A DNA stretch of 64,000 nucleotides. Origin: Blastococcus sp. TF02-09. Lineage in GTDB: Bacteria; Actinomycetota; Actinomycetes; Mycobacteriales; Geodermatophilaceae. The position numbers and the translations under genes are program-made. Every line of letters begins with the position of its first letter. Positions within the stretch are counted from its first letter, which is position 1. Positions 16,343 through 24,973 of this stretch are shown here, piece after piece. The notes beneath the pieces are model-generated. The model had not been told where the DNA came from, ran no database searches, and worked only from the letters and a program-made list of their open reading frames with translations. The stretch spans positions 62,001 to 126,000 of the forward strand of contig NZ_QOHH01000009.1 in assembly GCF_003319105.1 (NCBI RefSeq), written 5' to 3'.

Positions 16343-17313
16343 CCGCGACGCTGACGGCGCCGGGCGCGCTGCGCGCCGACGACGGCCGGCTCGTGCTCGA
16401 GGTCGCGGGGGTCGTCGACGAGGTGCCGGGCACTCGCACCCTCGTGCTGCGCCGTCCCGGGGGTGGGCTGCTGCCTGCCCACCCGCCCGGGAGCCACGTC
16501 GTCCTCGACTGCGGCGACCGGCGCAACGCCTACTCGCTGACCGGTGACGGCTCGCCGTGCGAGGAGTACCGGGTGTCGGTGCTGCTCTGCCCGGACGGGG
16601 AGGGCGGCTCGGCGTTCGTGCACCGCCTCGCGGTGGGCGACATCGTCAGCGCCTCGCGGCCGCGGAGCGCGTTCGCGCCGGTGTCGACGGCGCGGCACCA
16701 CCTGCTCGTCGCCGGCGGCATCGGGATCACGCCGATGCTGTCGCACGCCCGCGCTGCGGTGCGGTGGCGGCGCTCGTTCGAGCTGCTCTACAGGCACCGG
16801 CCGGGTGCGGGCGCGCACCTGGACGAGCTGCGCGGGCTGTGCGGCGACCGGCTGACCGCGTACACGTCGACGCCGGAGATGCTGGCGGCGGTGCGGGCGG
16901 CGCTGGCCGACCGGCCGCTGGGCACCCACGTGTACGTGTGCGGGCCGACGCCGCTGATCGGCTTCGTCGAGGAGACCGCCGCGGAGCTCGGCTGGCCGGG
17001 GGAGCGGGTGCACGCCGAGCGGTTCTCCGCCGACCTGGATGCGGGGGAGCCGTTCACCGCTGTGCTGGCCCGGTCGGGCAGTCGGGTGCCGGTGCCGTCG
17101 GGCACCAGCCTGCTGACGGCGCTCGAGCAGGCTGGCGTCGCGGTGCCCAACCTGTGCCGGCAGGGCGTCTGCGGCGAGTGCCGCGTGCCGGTGCGCAGCG
17201 GCCGGCCGCTGCACCGCGACCTGTACCTGTCCGAGACCGAGCGCGCCGCCGGCGACGCGGTCATGTGCTGCGTCTCCCGCAGCGTCGACGACGAGCTGGA
17301 GCTGGACCTGTGA
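16339..17313 (+). CDS. dmmB: PDR-type reductase subunit DmmB-like (FMN/NAD and 2Fe-2S)
   Basis: A 324-residue oxidoreductase of the phthalate dioxygenase reductase type. It has a flavin-binding RNAYSLTGDG block, a nucleotide-binding HHLLVAGGIGITPMLSHA segment and a CGP motif, then a C-terminal plant-type 2Fe-2S ferredoxin with C273, C278, C281 and C310/C311. It passes electrons from NAD(P)H to the heme subunit encoded next. Both ends overlap neighbours by 4 bases, so the subunits are translationally coupled. Assignment to dimethylamine oxidation rests on the DmmA-like and DUF3445 neighbours. Confidence 0.87.
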   Translation: MTATLTAPGALRADDGRLVLEVAGVVDEVPGTRTLVLRRPGGGLLPAHPPGSHVVLDCGDRRNAYSLTGDGSPCEEYRVSVLLCPDGEGGSAFVHRLAVGDIVSASRPRSAFAPVSTARHHLLVAGGIGITPMLSHARAAVRWRRSFELLYRHRPGAGAHLDELRGLCGDRLTAYTSTPEMLAAVRAALADRPLGTHVYVCGPTPLIGFVEETAAELGWPGERVHAERFSADLDAGEPFTAVLARSGSRVPVPSGTSLLTALEQAGVAVPNLCRQGVCGECRVPVRSGRPLHRDLYLSETERAAGDAVMCCVSRSVDDELELDL

Positions 17314-18281
17314 CCACTGCACTCTCCGCCCGGGTGGCCCGCTTCCCGTTCCCCTTCGCCACCGACAGCTACCGGTACTTGACCAACGTCGAGCCCGCGC
17401 GGACGCCGGTGACGACGGCGGCCGGCGGTTGGGGCGCCGGGGTGCTGGACGTGGACGACGACTACGCCGTGGAACTGGCGGAGCGTGCCGCGGTGCTGGC
17501 CGCCGACCCGACCCGCTGCCAGGAGCTGCCGCACATGCGGGTGGCGTCGTGGGACGCGCTGACCACGCTGCTGCCCGAGCTGGCCGCTGCGTGCCCCGGC
17601 GAGACGTCTCTGGAGCGGGACGGCGACCGGTGGACGTGGCGCAACGACCTGCTGGGCACCGCGCGGACCTTCACGGTGGGCGACGACGACTCGCTGCCGG
17701 AGGGCCCGCTGGCGTTCCTCGGCAGCCAGATCCAGGACGACGTGGTGCTGCTCGACCAGCGCGAGGGCGCGCTGTGGGCCGACGCCGGGCTGGTGACGTT
17801 CGCGGCCGACTGGTCGATGGGCTTCGACGTCGGCATGCGGTTCCTGGAGGTGCACGGGCCGGTGCCGCGGGTGCACGAGGCCGGGGTGGTGCAGCGGGCG
17901 GAGCGGTTCCTCATGCGGCTGCAGCCGGGGGAGGAGTACCGGCGGACCAACTGGACGATGACGGTCGACCGGCGGCTGGACACCTCGACGGAGACCTACG
18001 CGGAGTGGGGCCGCGACCGGCGGCTGGTGGTAGGCGACCCGGCGCTGCCCGACCGGCTGCACCTGCGGGTGGAGGTGCAGCACCTGATCCGGCTCGGCGT
18101 CTCGAACGCCATCTGCTTCCTGGTGCGGACCCATCTGCTGTCGCTGCGCGAGCTGGCGACCGTGCCGGAGTGGCGGCAGCGATTCGGTGCCGTCCTCGCC
18201 GAGCTGCCCGACGACATGGCCGACTACAAGGGCCTGACCCGCTTCCGCGCCGCCGCGGTCGACTGGCTCACCGCGGGCTGA
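17310..18281 (+). CDS. heme-dependent oxidative N-demethylase alpha subunit (DUF3445)
   Basis: A 323-residue DUF3445 protein. It has FPFPFATDSYRYLTN at the N-terminus, LGSQIQDDVVLL in the middle, and DWSMGFDVGMRFLEVHGPVP, the family signature. DUF3445 enzymes hold heme in a PAS-like fold and oxidatively demethylate dimethylamine to methylamine and formaldehyde. The gene is the last of the dmm run and overlaps dmmB by 4 bases. The tetrahydrofolate-binding aminomethyltransferase subunit known from some of these complexes is not visible next to it. The operon ends here against DNA with a different gene orientation. Confidence 0.86.
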   Translation: MTTALSARVARFPFPFATDSYRYLTNVEPARTPVTTAAGGWGAGVLDVDDDYAVELAERAAVLAADPTRCQELPHMRVASWDALTTLLPELAAACPGETSLERDGDRWTWRNDLLGTARTFTVGDDDSLPEGPLAFLGSQIQDDVVLLDQREGALWADAGLVTFAADWSMGFDVGMRFLEVHGPVPRVHEAGVVQRAERFLMRLQPGEEYRRTNWTMTVDRRLDTSTETYAEWGRDRRLVVGDPALPDRLHLRVEVQHLIRLGVSNAICFLVRTHLLSLRELATVPEWRQRFGAVLAELPDDMADYKGLTRFRAAAVDWLTAG

Positions 18282-18343
18282 TCGGGCGCACGAGGCTGAT
18301 GGATCGGGGCTGCTCTACTGCGCGTCTCGCCCTGACGGGGGCT

Positions 18344-18568
18344 TCAGGGAATCGCCCCGGGCTGGGCGCGAGACGGTCCCGCTCGCAGCTGCCGAGACAT
18401 CCGTCTGATCCGGTAGCCGACCACGGCGGTATTGACGACGAGCATCGTCAGCCAGAGGAGCCGCCAGTAGCTCGAGTCCTTCAGTGCCGCGATGAGCAGC
18501 GCAGTTGTCGAGACGAGCAACCACGCGATCTCCCCTGCCAGCGACAGTTGATCTCTCCGTCGGGTCAT
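18344..18568 (-). CDS. small two-helix membrane protein, hypothetical
   Basis: A 74-residue protein with two hydrophobic helices (about 10-28 and 36-53) and a basic C-terminal tail. ATG 18568 lacks a strong Shine-Dalgarno. It opens the stretch that separates the dmm and gma/mgs operons and has lower GC than its surroundings. No family is recognised. Confidence 0.55.
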   Translation of the reverse strand: MTRRRDQLSLAGEIAWLLVSTTALLIAALKDSSYWRLLWLTMLVVNTAVVGYRIRRMSRQLRAGPSRAQPGAIP

Positions 18569-18700
18569 GCACAGAAGATGGCGGAGCCTGGGCGGCGTTG
18601 CACGGAGGTGTCACTCGGCGGGGCTCCCGCGCCGCGGAGTAGCTGTCGCTGAGTGGGCCGCTCAGGGGGCAGCTGGGCCGGCCCGCCCCGAAGGAGGCTT

Positions 18701-19081
18701 TCAATGACGCCCGCTGGCGGCATCCCCGGAAGGCAGGAGCTCCTCAATGGCCCAGTCGATCTGCGCGGCCGGCACTCCCCACTCCAGTGTGGCCGTGGGG
18801 GTGATGAGCCGGACGACCTGGATGCCTGGCATGACAGACCAAGCCTCACGCAGTCCCGTCGTCCGGGGTGCGTCGCGGTTGATGGTCAGGACGTCGATGG
18901 TGATGGGTGCACGTCGGAGGAAGCGCACCCCGCCGATCGTCCCTCGGAACTCCAACCGTCCCGGTGCGAGCGTTCCGACGCCGTGACGCCAGCGCGGCCC
19001 CAGCCCCGCTTGGTGGCCGTCCACTACCCGAAGCCCAACCTCTGCTCGATGTGTCGCAGCGAGCTTGCGAGAACGGCCCAT
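18701..19081 (-). CDS. hypothetical protein
   Basis: A 126-residue soluble protein of unknown function with a compact beta-rich core (LEFRGTIGGVRFL, ITIDVLTINRD, VVRLITPTATLEWGV) and an amphipathic C-terminal helix (AAQIDWAIEELL). The core resembles a PH-like or GRAM-like strand pattern, a weak impression only. The start at 19081 follows GAAGG; an ATG at 19105 is equally possible, and a longer frame up to 19357 lacks conserved character. It is transcribed toward the small membrane protein gene. Confidence 0.55.
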   Translation of the reverse strand: MGRSRKLAATHRAEVGLRVVDGHQAGLGPRWRHGVGTLAPGRLEFRGTIGGVRFLRRAPITIDVLTINRDAPRTTGLREAWSVMPGIQVVRLITPTATLEWGVPAAQIDWAIEELLPSGDAASGRH

Positions 19082-19312
19082 AAGGGTGAAACCCTTCGTG
19101 ATCATGACGCCGGTTCGGCCGGGAGGCCCTGCATGCGGCTGACCTTCGCACGCGGGCTCCTTGGCTCTGAGTTGCCTCGCGGAGACCACAGTTCCGCCCT
19201 CAGTGAGCCGCTCAGAGACAGGCGTTGGCTCGCCCCAAGGGCGCCACCTGCGCCTGGTACTTCGGCTCGATACGGGAGTGTTTCCGGCTCGGGGGGGCGC
19301 TAGCCTGCCGCC

Positions 19313-19981
19313 GTGTACCGAGCGGTCCTGCTGGACGTCTACGGGACCCTGGTACACGAAGACAATGCGGTGCTCGGGCCCATCTGCGAGCGAATCGGCA
19401 AATGGGCTCGGGTCTCGACGCCCGTGGTGGCTGAGCTGTGGTGGCGACTCTTCAGGCAGGCCACGGAGGAGTCACACGGTGAGGCTTTCCGTCTGCAAGC
19501 CGACTTGAGCAGAGACACACTCGCCGCGACCTTGCGGCACTTCGAGGTGGCCGCTGACGCTGATCGGCTGTGTGCAGCCCAGTTCGAGTTCTGGCGGCGA
19601 CCTCCGATCTTCTCGGACGGCCTCGCTTTCCTGCACCGGGTCGGCGTACCTATCTGCCTGGTGTCCAACATCGATCGCGACGACCTCCACGCTGCCATGG
19701 GACACCTCGATGTCGAGGTCGCCGCCGTCGTCACGAGCGAGGACGCACGGGCCTACAAGCCCCGGCCGGAGCCCTTCGAACTCGCCTTGAAGGCACTCGG
19801 CGTGACGACAAGTGATGTGCTCCATGTGGGCGACTCGCTCACAGCCGACGTAGCCGGCGCCGAGGCGCTGGGCATCAGATCAGCGTGGATCAACCGGTCC
19901 GGACGCCCGCTCCCTGCGGGACCTGCGCCAACCCACACCGCCCACGACCTCACCGAACTCCTGTCGATCCTGCAGGGCTGA
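19313..19981 (+). CDS. HAD superfamily hydrolase
   Basis: A 222-residue haloacid dehalogenase-like hydrolase. Motif I is LLDVYGTLV (nucleophile D8, with tyrosine in place of the usual general-acid-preceding residue), motif II VSN, motif III lysine in YKPRPEPF, and motif IV VGDSLTADVAGAEALG. An alpha-helical cap lies between residues 15 and 90. The likely activity is phosphatase on a small metabolite. GTG 19313 lies 9 bases after a TAGCCT hexamer, so the transcript may be nearly leaderless. It stands alone within the insert between the two amine operons. Confidence 0.88.
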   Translation: MYRAVLLDVYGTLVHEDNAVLGPICERIGKWARVSTPVVAELWWRLFRQATEESHGEAFRLQADLSRDTLAATLRHFEVAADADRLCAAQFEFWRRPPIFSDGLAFLHRVGVPICLVSNIDRDDLHAAMGHLDVEVAAVVTSEDARAYKPRPEPFELALKALGVTTSDVLHVGDSLTADVAGAEALGIRSAWINRSGRPLPAGPAPTHTAHDLTELLSILQG

Positions 19982-20032
19982 TGCCCAGACCGGGAGTGCT
20001 CCGTTCGAAAGCGGACCGCTCTGGGACATCCG

Positions 20033-20221
20033 CTAGCGGCGACCAGGCCCGCGCCACCAGCCCCAGACCATGACAGAAACGCCGACGAGCGCGAGACATC
20101 CGAAGAACAAGGAGACCGCCCGATCGCGTCCTTCGGAAGCGAGGCCCTGGTACAGGATGAACAAGCCGGCGGTCACGCCGATGACCACAAGCGCAGCGAG
20201 GCGAGCAGGCATCGGCTTCAT
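20033..20221 (-). CDS. small two-helix membrane protein, hypothetical
   Basis: A 62-residue protein with two membrane helices (about 7-23 and 35-54), a short charged loop between them and a basic end (WWRGPGRR). ATG 20221 is preferred over one 14 codons upstream because the helix begins soon after it. No family or role recognised. Confidence 0.5.
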   Translation of the reverse strand: MKPMPARLAALVVIGVTAGLFILYQGLASEGRDRAVSLFFGCLALVGVSVMVWGWWRGPGRR

Positions 20222-20493
20222 GATCGCCAACGTACGGGTGGACTCGGAGCCGCACCGTGGCATGTCGCATGTTCACGCGCTCCGGTGTTCCGACACGGGC
20301 CGTGAGCGACCCGGGTGCCACGGACGCCCTGCTTCTTCCTCCCGCCCTGGTGTGGACGCTGCTAGCCATGACCCCCAATGCACCCGCACCGGAAGGGCAG
20401 GGCTCGTGAGCAACAACCTCGTCCGGTCAGCCGGAGTGACCGTACAGAACCTGACACCGCACGGCCCTAGCGGCGCCCGCCGTGGAAGCAGGT

Positions 20494-20778
20494 CTACGGC
20501 ACGGGCAGCGACTGCGGCGGATCGTCGTACTCGCCGAGCGCGTACCGCATGCGTTGGTTCAGGTCGGCGAGTGCCTGCCGAAACTCCCGTTCCGTCCCGC
20601 CCTCGGCCATCAGCCCCAGCGAGGCGAAACGTCGGGACAGTCGATCCACGAGATCGGCGTCCAATTGGGACACCATCGCCAGAGCTTCCAGGGTCGCGAG
20701 CACGCCGATGAGAGCCTGCGCGTCGCGGCGAAGAACCGGTCGGGCGCAGACCGAAACAGGGTCCATGCGCACGAGCAT
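20494..20778 (-). CDS. small helical hypothetical protein
   Basis: A 94-residue, mostly alpha-helical, soluble protein (DAQALIGVLATLEALAM, DADLVDRLSRRF, REFRQALADLNQRMRYAL). Amphipathic spacing suggests a three-helix bundle. Starts at 20778 or 20766 are both possible; neither has a clear ribosome binding site. The 230 bp downstream (20264-20493) show no gene or structure I can support. Confidence 0.45.
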   Translation of the reverse strand: MLVRMDPVSVCARPVLRRDAQALIGVLATLEALAMVSQLDADLVDRLSRRFASLGLMAEGGTEREFRQALADLNQRMRYALGEYDDPPQSLPVP

Positions 20779-20857
20779 GCGGATCGGTCGACAACCTGAC
20801 CAGTGACGCTTCCACCACCGCTCACGACGCTCCGACCCGGTGACACGACCCGCTCCG

Positions 20858-22444
20858 TCAAAACGGGGGCGGGTCCTCGAGCGTTGCGCGATGGGGTGGT
20901 TCGTCCGCGTGCACCCGCCAGCCGGGTGGGCGGGTGGTGCGGGTGACGCCGCCGGGGGTGGTCACCGTGAGCACGCCGTCGGTGGTCATCGAGTAGCGCC
21001 AGCCGCGGGCGTGGGTCTTGAGCCGGTGGTGTCGGCGGCACAGGCAGCAGAGGTTCCCGCAGTCGGTCGGGCCGCCATCGTCGTGCGCGGTGACGTGGTC
21101 GAGGTCGGCCCAGGCAGCCCGGCCGCTGCAGCCGGGATGCCGGCACGTGCGGTCGCGGGTCCGGACGAAGCGTTCCTGCGCCGGGCTGTGGCGGTAGCGG
21201 TCGACCCGCGCCGGTCGACCGAGCACCGGGCACCCGCAGTCGCCGTCGGGATGTGCCCGGCACCCGCGGCGGACCAGCCGCTCCAGCTCGGGTCGGGTGA
21301 CCGTGGCGCGCAGGGCCCCGGTCGCCGGGTCCACGAGCGCGATGCCGAGGGTTCCACCGGTCGGCGCCTGCAGCCCACCGGGGCAGAGGGAGTCGAGCTG
21401 GGTGAGCAGGTCACGGAGCTGGCCGGCGGTGATCGGGTGGCCGTCCACCTCGCCGGGCTCGACGGGAGTGGGCAGCGCGCCCGCCGGCAGCACCTCCGCC
21501 GCGTGGTCGCAGCCGGGCCCGGCCAGCGTCGGCAGCGGCGCGATGACCGTGACGTGCGCACTGACCGTGGACTCCCCACGACCCCCGGGCCGCAGCACGG
21601 CGTCGGCCACGAAGGCGGCGCGCAGCATGCCGAGCGGGCGCAGGTCACCAGCGAGCTTGGCAGCACGCGCTCGCGCGTCGGCGGCAGCCTTGATGGCCGC
21701 CGCCTCGGGCGCCGGCAGGAAGATGCGCACCTCGGCCATGCCATCCTCGCACCCGTGCACCGTGACGTCCGCGGAGCGCGCGGCCCCCTTGCGGCGGCGC
21801 TCGCTGGCGGACGGGTCGCGGCGGATCAGTTCGCGGCGGAGGAACTTCCGCAACCGCCTCACCGACATCTCGGCGGCCACGAGCAAGCCTGCGGCTTCCA
21901 CCTCGGCGACCAGGCGGGGGTCGGTGTTCCGCGCCGGCCAGCCGAGCTCCGCGGCGAAGGCACGCGCGCGCGGCCGGTCGATCAGCCCGTCCGCCAGTGC
22001 GGCCCAGGCGGCCGGCAGCTTCTCGACGAGCGTGTGGGAGTGCTCGGCCAGCACCGTCGCGCCGGTGCGCGCGCAGTTGAGCACCAGCGCCAGCTCGTCG
22101 GGGAAGAACTCGCTCACCCCGGGCAGCGGGTCGTCCGCCCCGTCGCGCGCCCACTCCGGTGCGGCGGCCCCCGGCAGACCGTGGCGCCGGTCGGCAGCGT
22201 CGGAGCGGTCGTCGGCCAGGGCGACCACCAGCTGCGCCTTGTAGGCGGCCAGCGCGCTCTCGGCCCGGACGACGCGCTGCAGCTCCCGCGTCTTCTCCGC
22301 CGCGGTCAGCCGGCCGACGTCCACCAGGTCACCGAGCCGGACCGGCCGGAAGCGGAACCCGTCGTCGACCTCCTCGGCGATCGCGCGGGTCAGGCGGGTG
22401 GGCACCACCGTGACCGCGACCCCGACGCCACCGCTTCCCGACAC
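20858..22444 (-). CDS. DUF222-HNH endonuclease family protein
   Basis: A 528-residue protein with an N-terminal DUF222 region (about 40-380) and a C-terminal HNH nuclease: CRHPGCSGRA, then DLDHVTAHDDGGPTDCGNL and CRRHHRLKTH, which supply the H-N-H residues and four zinc-type cysteines. Such proteins are abundant, often multicopy, in high-GC actinobacteria, and some have been described as 13E12-repeat proteins. Their biological role is unsettled; mobility or DNA processing is possible. It lies in the stretch that splits the amine locus. The start at GTG 22444 is near a TAGCTT hexamer. Confidence 0.88.
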   Translation of the reverse strand: MSGSGGVGVAVTVVPTRLTRAIAEEVDDGFRFRPVRLGDLVDVGRLTAAEKTRELQRVVRAESALAAYKAQLVVALADDRSDAADRRHGLPGAAAPEWARDGADDPLPGVSEFFPDELALVLNCARTGATVLAEHSHTLVEKLPAAWAALADGLIDRPRARAFAAELGWPARNTDPRLVAEVEAAGLLVAAEMSVRRLRKFLRRELIRRDPSASERRRKGAARSADVTVHGCEDGMAEVRIFLPAPEAAAIKAAADARARAAKLAGDLRPLGMLRAAFVADAVLRPGGRGESTVSAHVTVIAPLPTLAGPGCDHAAEVLPAGALPTPVEPGEVDGHPITAGQLRDLLTQLDSLCPGGLQAPTGGTLGIALVDPATGALRATVTRPELERLVRRGCRAHPDGDCGCPVLGRPARVDRYRHSPAQERFVRTRDRTCRHPGCSGRAAWADLDHVTAHDDGGPTDCGNLCCLCRRHHRLKTHARGWRYSMTTDGVLTVTTPGGVTRTTRPPGWRVHADEPPHRATLEDPPPF

Positions 22445-22584
22445 ACCACGAAGCTAGCGCCGGGGTACGACAGTTTTGGCTGGTCAACGGCTCGTGGAGC
22501 CAGGAACAAGGGGCAGTGCCGGACGTCGGAGCCAACCCGGCGAACGCCGCGCGGGACGAGAGGCAACACGAACTCCGCGCCGCG

Positions 22585-22600
22585 GTAACGCCGGCGAAAC
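22585..22600 (+). promoter_or_regulatory. GlnR box upstream of the gmaS operon
   Basis: GTAAC, six bases (GCCGGC), GAAAC: an exact match to the actinobacterial GlnR consensus GTnAC-n6-GAAAC, 65 bases before the gmaS start. It is followed by the GCGTCTACT element shared with the amt leader (22608-22616). Confidence 0.65.
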
Positions 22601-22665
22601 GGGAGCCGCGTCTACTCGCAGGCGACAGAGGTTCACGTCAGTGAACAGCTACTCCGGAGGTCCCC

Positions 22666-24051
22666 GTGTCGCTCACCGCCGCCCGTCCCGACGCCCCGCC
22701 GGTCCCCGAGCAGCTGCCCCGCGTGCCGCTCGACGCCGCGGACCGGCCCACGCCCGACCTGGCGACCAGAGCCCGCGCCGACGGCATCGAGTTCGTCCTC
22801 GCCCTCTTCGTCGACCTCACCGGCAAGCCGTGCGCCAAGCTCGTCCCGATCGAGGCGGTCGAGGAGCTGCAGACCGACGGCGTCGGCTTCGCGGGCTACG
22901 CAGTCGGCGCGATGGGCCAGGAGCCGCGCGACCCCGACCTCATGGCCATCCCCGACCCGTCGTCCTACATGCCGGTGCCGTTCCTGCGACCAGGCCTCGC
23001 GATCGTGCACTGCGATCCGCACGTCCAGGGCGCGCCGTGGCCCTACGCCCCGCGGGTCATCCTCCGCGAGCAGCTCGCCCGGGCCGCCGAGCTGGGCCTG
23101 GAGCTCAAGGTCGGCGCCGAGGTCGAGTACTTCCTCGTCGAGCGCGGCCCCGACGGCGCCCTCCGCCCGGCGGACGCGAAGGACACCGCCGAGCGCCCCT
23201 GCTACGACGCCCGCGGCCTCACCCGCATGTACGAGCACCTCACCGCCGTCTCCAAGGCGATCAACTCCCTCGGTTGGGGCAACTACGCCAACGACCACGA
23301 GGACGGCAACGGGCAGTTCGAGCAGAACTTCGCCTACGCCGACGCCCTGACCACCGCCGACCGCGTCGTCACCCTCCGGTACCTGCTCTCGGTCATGGCC
23401 GAGGAGCGCGGCATGACCGCGACCTTCATGCCCAAGCCGTTCACCGACCGCACCGGCAGCGGCCTGCACATGCACCTGTCCCTGTGGCGCGACGGCGCCC
23501 CGGCCTTCCCGGACGCCGACGACGCCCGCGGTCTGGGCCTGAGCCCCCTGGCCTACTCCTTCGTCGCCGGCCTGCTCGACCACGCCTGCGGGCTTCAGGC
23601 GGTGCTCGCGCCGACGGTCAACTCGTACAAGCGCACCGGCGCCACCTCCACCCGCTCGGGCGCCACCTGGTCCCCGCGCCAGGCGACCTACGGCGGCAAC
23701 GACCGCACCCACCTGCTGCGCATCCCCGACGGCAACCGGGTCGAGCTGCGCGGCGGTGACGGCTCGGCCAACCCCTACCTCGCCGCGGCCGCCGCGCTCG
23801 CCGCGGGCCTCGACGGCATCCGCCGCAACCTCGACCCCGGCGACCCGGGCGCGACCCGCAGCGAGCCGCTGCCGCCGACCCTCCTGCACGCCGTCGAGCA
23901 GCTCGAGGCCGACCCGGTCGTCACCGGTGCGCTCGACGCCGCCGGTCCCGGTGTGTGCCAGTACTTCGCCGGCCTCAAGCGCGACGAGTTCTTCGAATGG
24001 CACGGCCAGGTCTCCTCCTGGGAGGTCGACCGCTACGTGACCGCGTTCTGA
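22666..24051 (+). CDS. gmaS: gamma-glutamylmethylamide synthetase / type III glutamine synthetase-like
   Basis: A 461-residue member of the glutamine synthetase superfamily of the GlnT/GmaS group. It has the N-terminal beta-grasp block EFVLALFVDLTGKPCAKLVP, the catalytic strand GAEVEYFLV, the metal-site EDGNGQFEQNF, GSGLHMHLSLW, and GGNDRTHLLRIP near the active site. GmaS ligates methylamine to glutamate with ATP, giving gamma-glutamylmethylamide. It heads an operon with N-methylglutamate synthase subunits, which favours GmaS over ordinary glutamine synthesis. GTG 22666 has a strong GGAGG. An exact GlnR box upstream points to nitrogen control. Confidence 0.87.
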   Translation: MSLTAARPDAPPVPEQLPRVPLDAADRPTPDLATRARADGIEFVLALFVDLTGKPCAKLVPIEAVEELQTDGVGFAGYAVGAMGQEPRDPDLMAIPDPSSYMPVPFLRPGLAIVHCDPHVQGAPWPYAPRVILREQLARAAELGLELKVGAEVEYFLVERGPDGALRPADAKDTAERPCYDARGLTRMYEHLTAVSKAINSLGWGNYANDHEDGNGQFEQNFAYADALTTADRVVTLRYLLSVMAEERGMTATFMPKPFTDRTGSGLHMHLSLWRDGAPAFPDADDARGLGLSPLAYSFVAGLLDHACGLQAVLAPTVNSYKRTGATSTRSGATWSPRQATYGGNDRTHLLRIPDGNRVELRGGDGSANPYLAAAAALAAGLDGIRRNLDPGDPGATRSEPLPPTLLHAVEQLEADPVVTGALDAAGPGVCQYFAGLKRDEFFEWHGQVSSWEVDRYVTAF

Positions 24052-24079
24052 CCCCTAGTCGAAAGGAATCCACCCACCC

Positions 24080-24973
24080 ATGTGCGGGATCGTCGGGCTC
24101 CACCTTCGGGAGCCCTCCCTGTACCCCCGGCTCGGCGAGCTGCTGACCGGGATGCTGTGCCAGGTCACCGAGCGCGGCCCCGACTCCGCCGGCGTCGCCG
24201 TCTACGGCGACCCCCGCTGGTCACCGCCCGGGCACGCCTCGGTCTCCCTCCTCCCCGGGACGGCGACGCCCGACCAGGTGGCGACGGCGCTGCGCGAGCG
24301 CGTCCCCGACGTCGCGGTCGTCGACGCCGGCCAGACGCTGGTCGTCCACGCACCGGTCGACGTCGACACGCTCGTGGATGCGGTCCGCACCGCGCTGCCG
24401 GAGCTCCTGGTCATCGGCTCGGGCGAGGAGGTCGCCGTCCTCAAGGGCGTCGGCCACCCGCAGCTGCTGGCCGCCGAGTTCGGGCTGGCGCAGGCGCAGG
24501 GCTGGCAGGGGGTGGCGCACACCCGGATGGCCACCGAGTCCGCCGTCACCCCGGCGCACTGCCACCCGTTCTCCGTCGGCACCGACCAGTGCCTCGTGCA
24601 CAACGGCTCGTTCGCCAACCACGCGACGATCCGACGCGAGCTCGCAGCCGGCGGCGCCGTCTTCGACTCCGACAACGACTCCGAGGTCGGCGCCCGCTTC
24701 GTCGCCGCCCAGCTCGCCGCCGGCTACGACCTGGAGAAGTCGCTGAAGCTGCTCTGCGAGCGGTTCGACGGCTTCTACACGCTGCTGGTCTCCACCAAGG
24801 ACAGCTTCGCGATCGTCCGCGACGCCATCGCCTGCAAGCCCGCCGTCGTCGCCGAGACCCCGGAGTGGGTCGCGATGGCGTCCGAGTACCGCGCCCTCGC
24901 CGGCCTGCCCGGCGTCGAGCGCGCCCGCATCTTCGAACCCGAGCCGGAGGAGGTCTACGCATGGCAGCGCTGA
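24080..24973 (+). CDS. mgsA: N-methylglutamate synthase amidotransferase subunit (MgsA/GlxB-like)
   Basis: A 297-residue class II glutamine amidotransferase. The mature nucleophile is C2 (MCGIVGLH), with RGPDSAGVAVYGD, the HTRMATES oxyanion segment and LVHNGSFANH following, as in purF/gltB-type domains. In N-methylglutamate synthase this subunit releases the amide nitrogen, here methylamine, from gamma-glutamylmethylamide. ATG 24080 follows GAAAGGAA and is 29 bases after the gmaS stop. Its 3-prime end overlaps the mgsB start by 13 bases. Confidence 0.87.
   Translation: MCGIVGLHLREPSLYPRLGELLTGMLCQVTERGPDSAGVAVYGDPRWSPPGHASVSLLPGTATPDQVATALRERVPDVAVVDAGQTLVVHAPVDVDTLVDAVRTALPELLVIGSGEEVAVLKGVGHPQLLAAEFGLAQAQGWQGVAHTRMATESAVTPAHCHPFSVGTDQCLVHNGSFANHATIRRELAAGGAVFDSDNDSEVGARFVAAQLAAGYDLEKSLKLLCERFDGFYTLLVSTKDSFAIVRDAIACKPAVVAETPEWVAMASEYRALAGLPGVERARIFEPEPEEVYAWQR

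Noticed and set aside
18315..18704. 129-codon frame on the minus strand
   Set aside because: Overlaps the more protein-like 74-residue membrane protein frame and has no hydrophobic or conserved pattern.
20840..22588. Long open frame on the plus strand (582 codons)
   Set aside because: It is the antisense shadow of the DUF222-HNH gene, with Gly/Arg/Ala-biased composition from high-GC third positions and no motifs.
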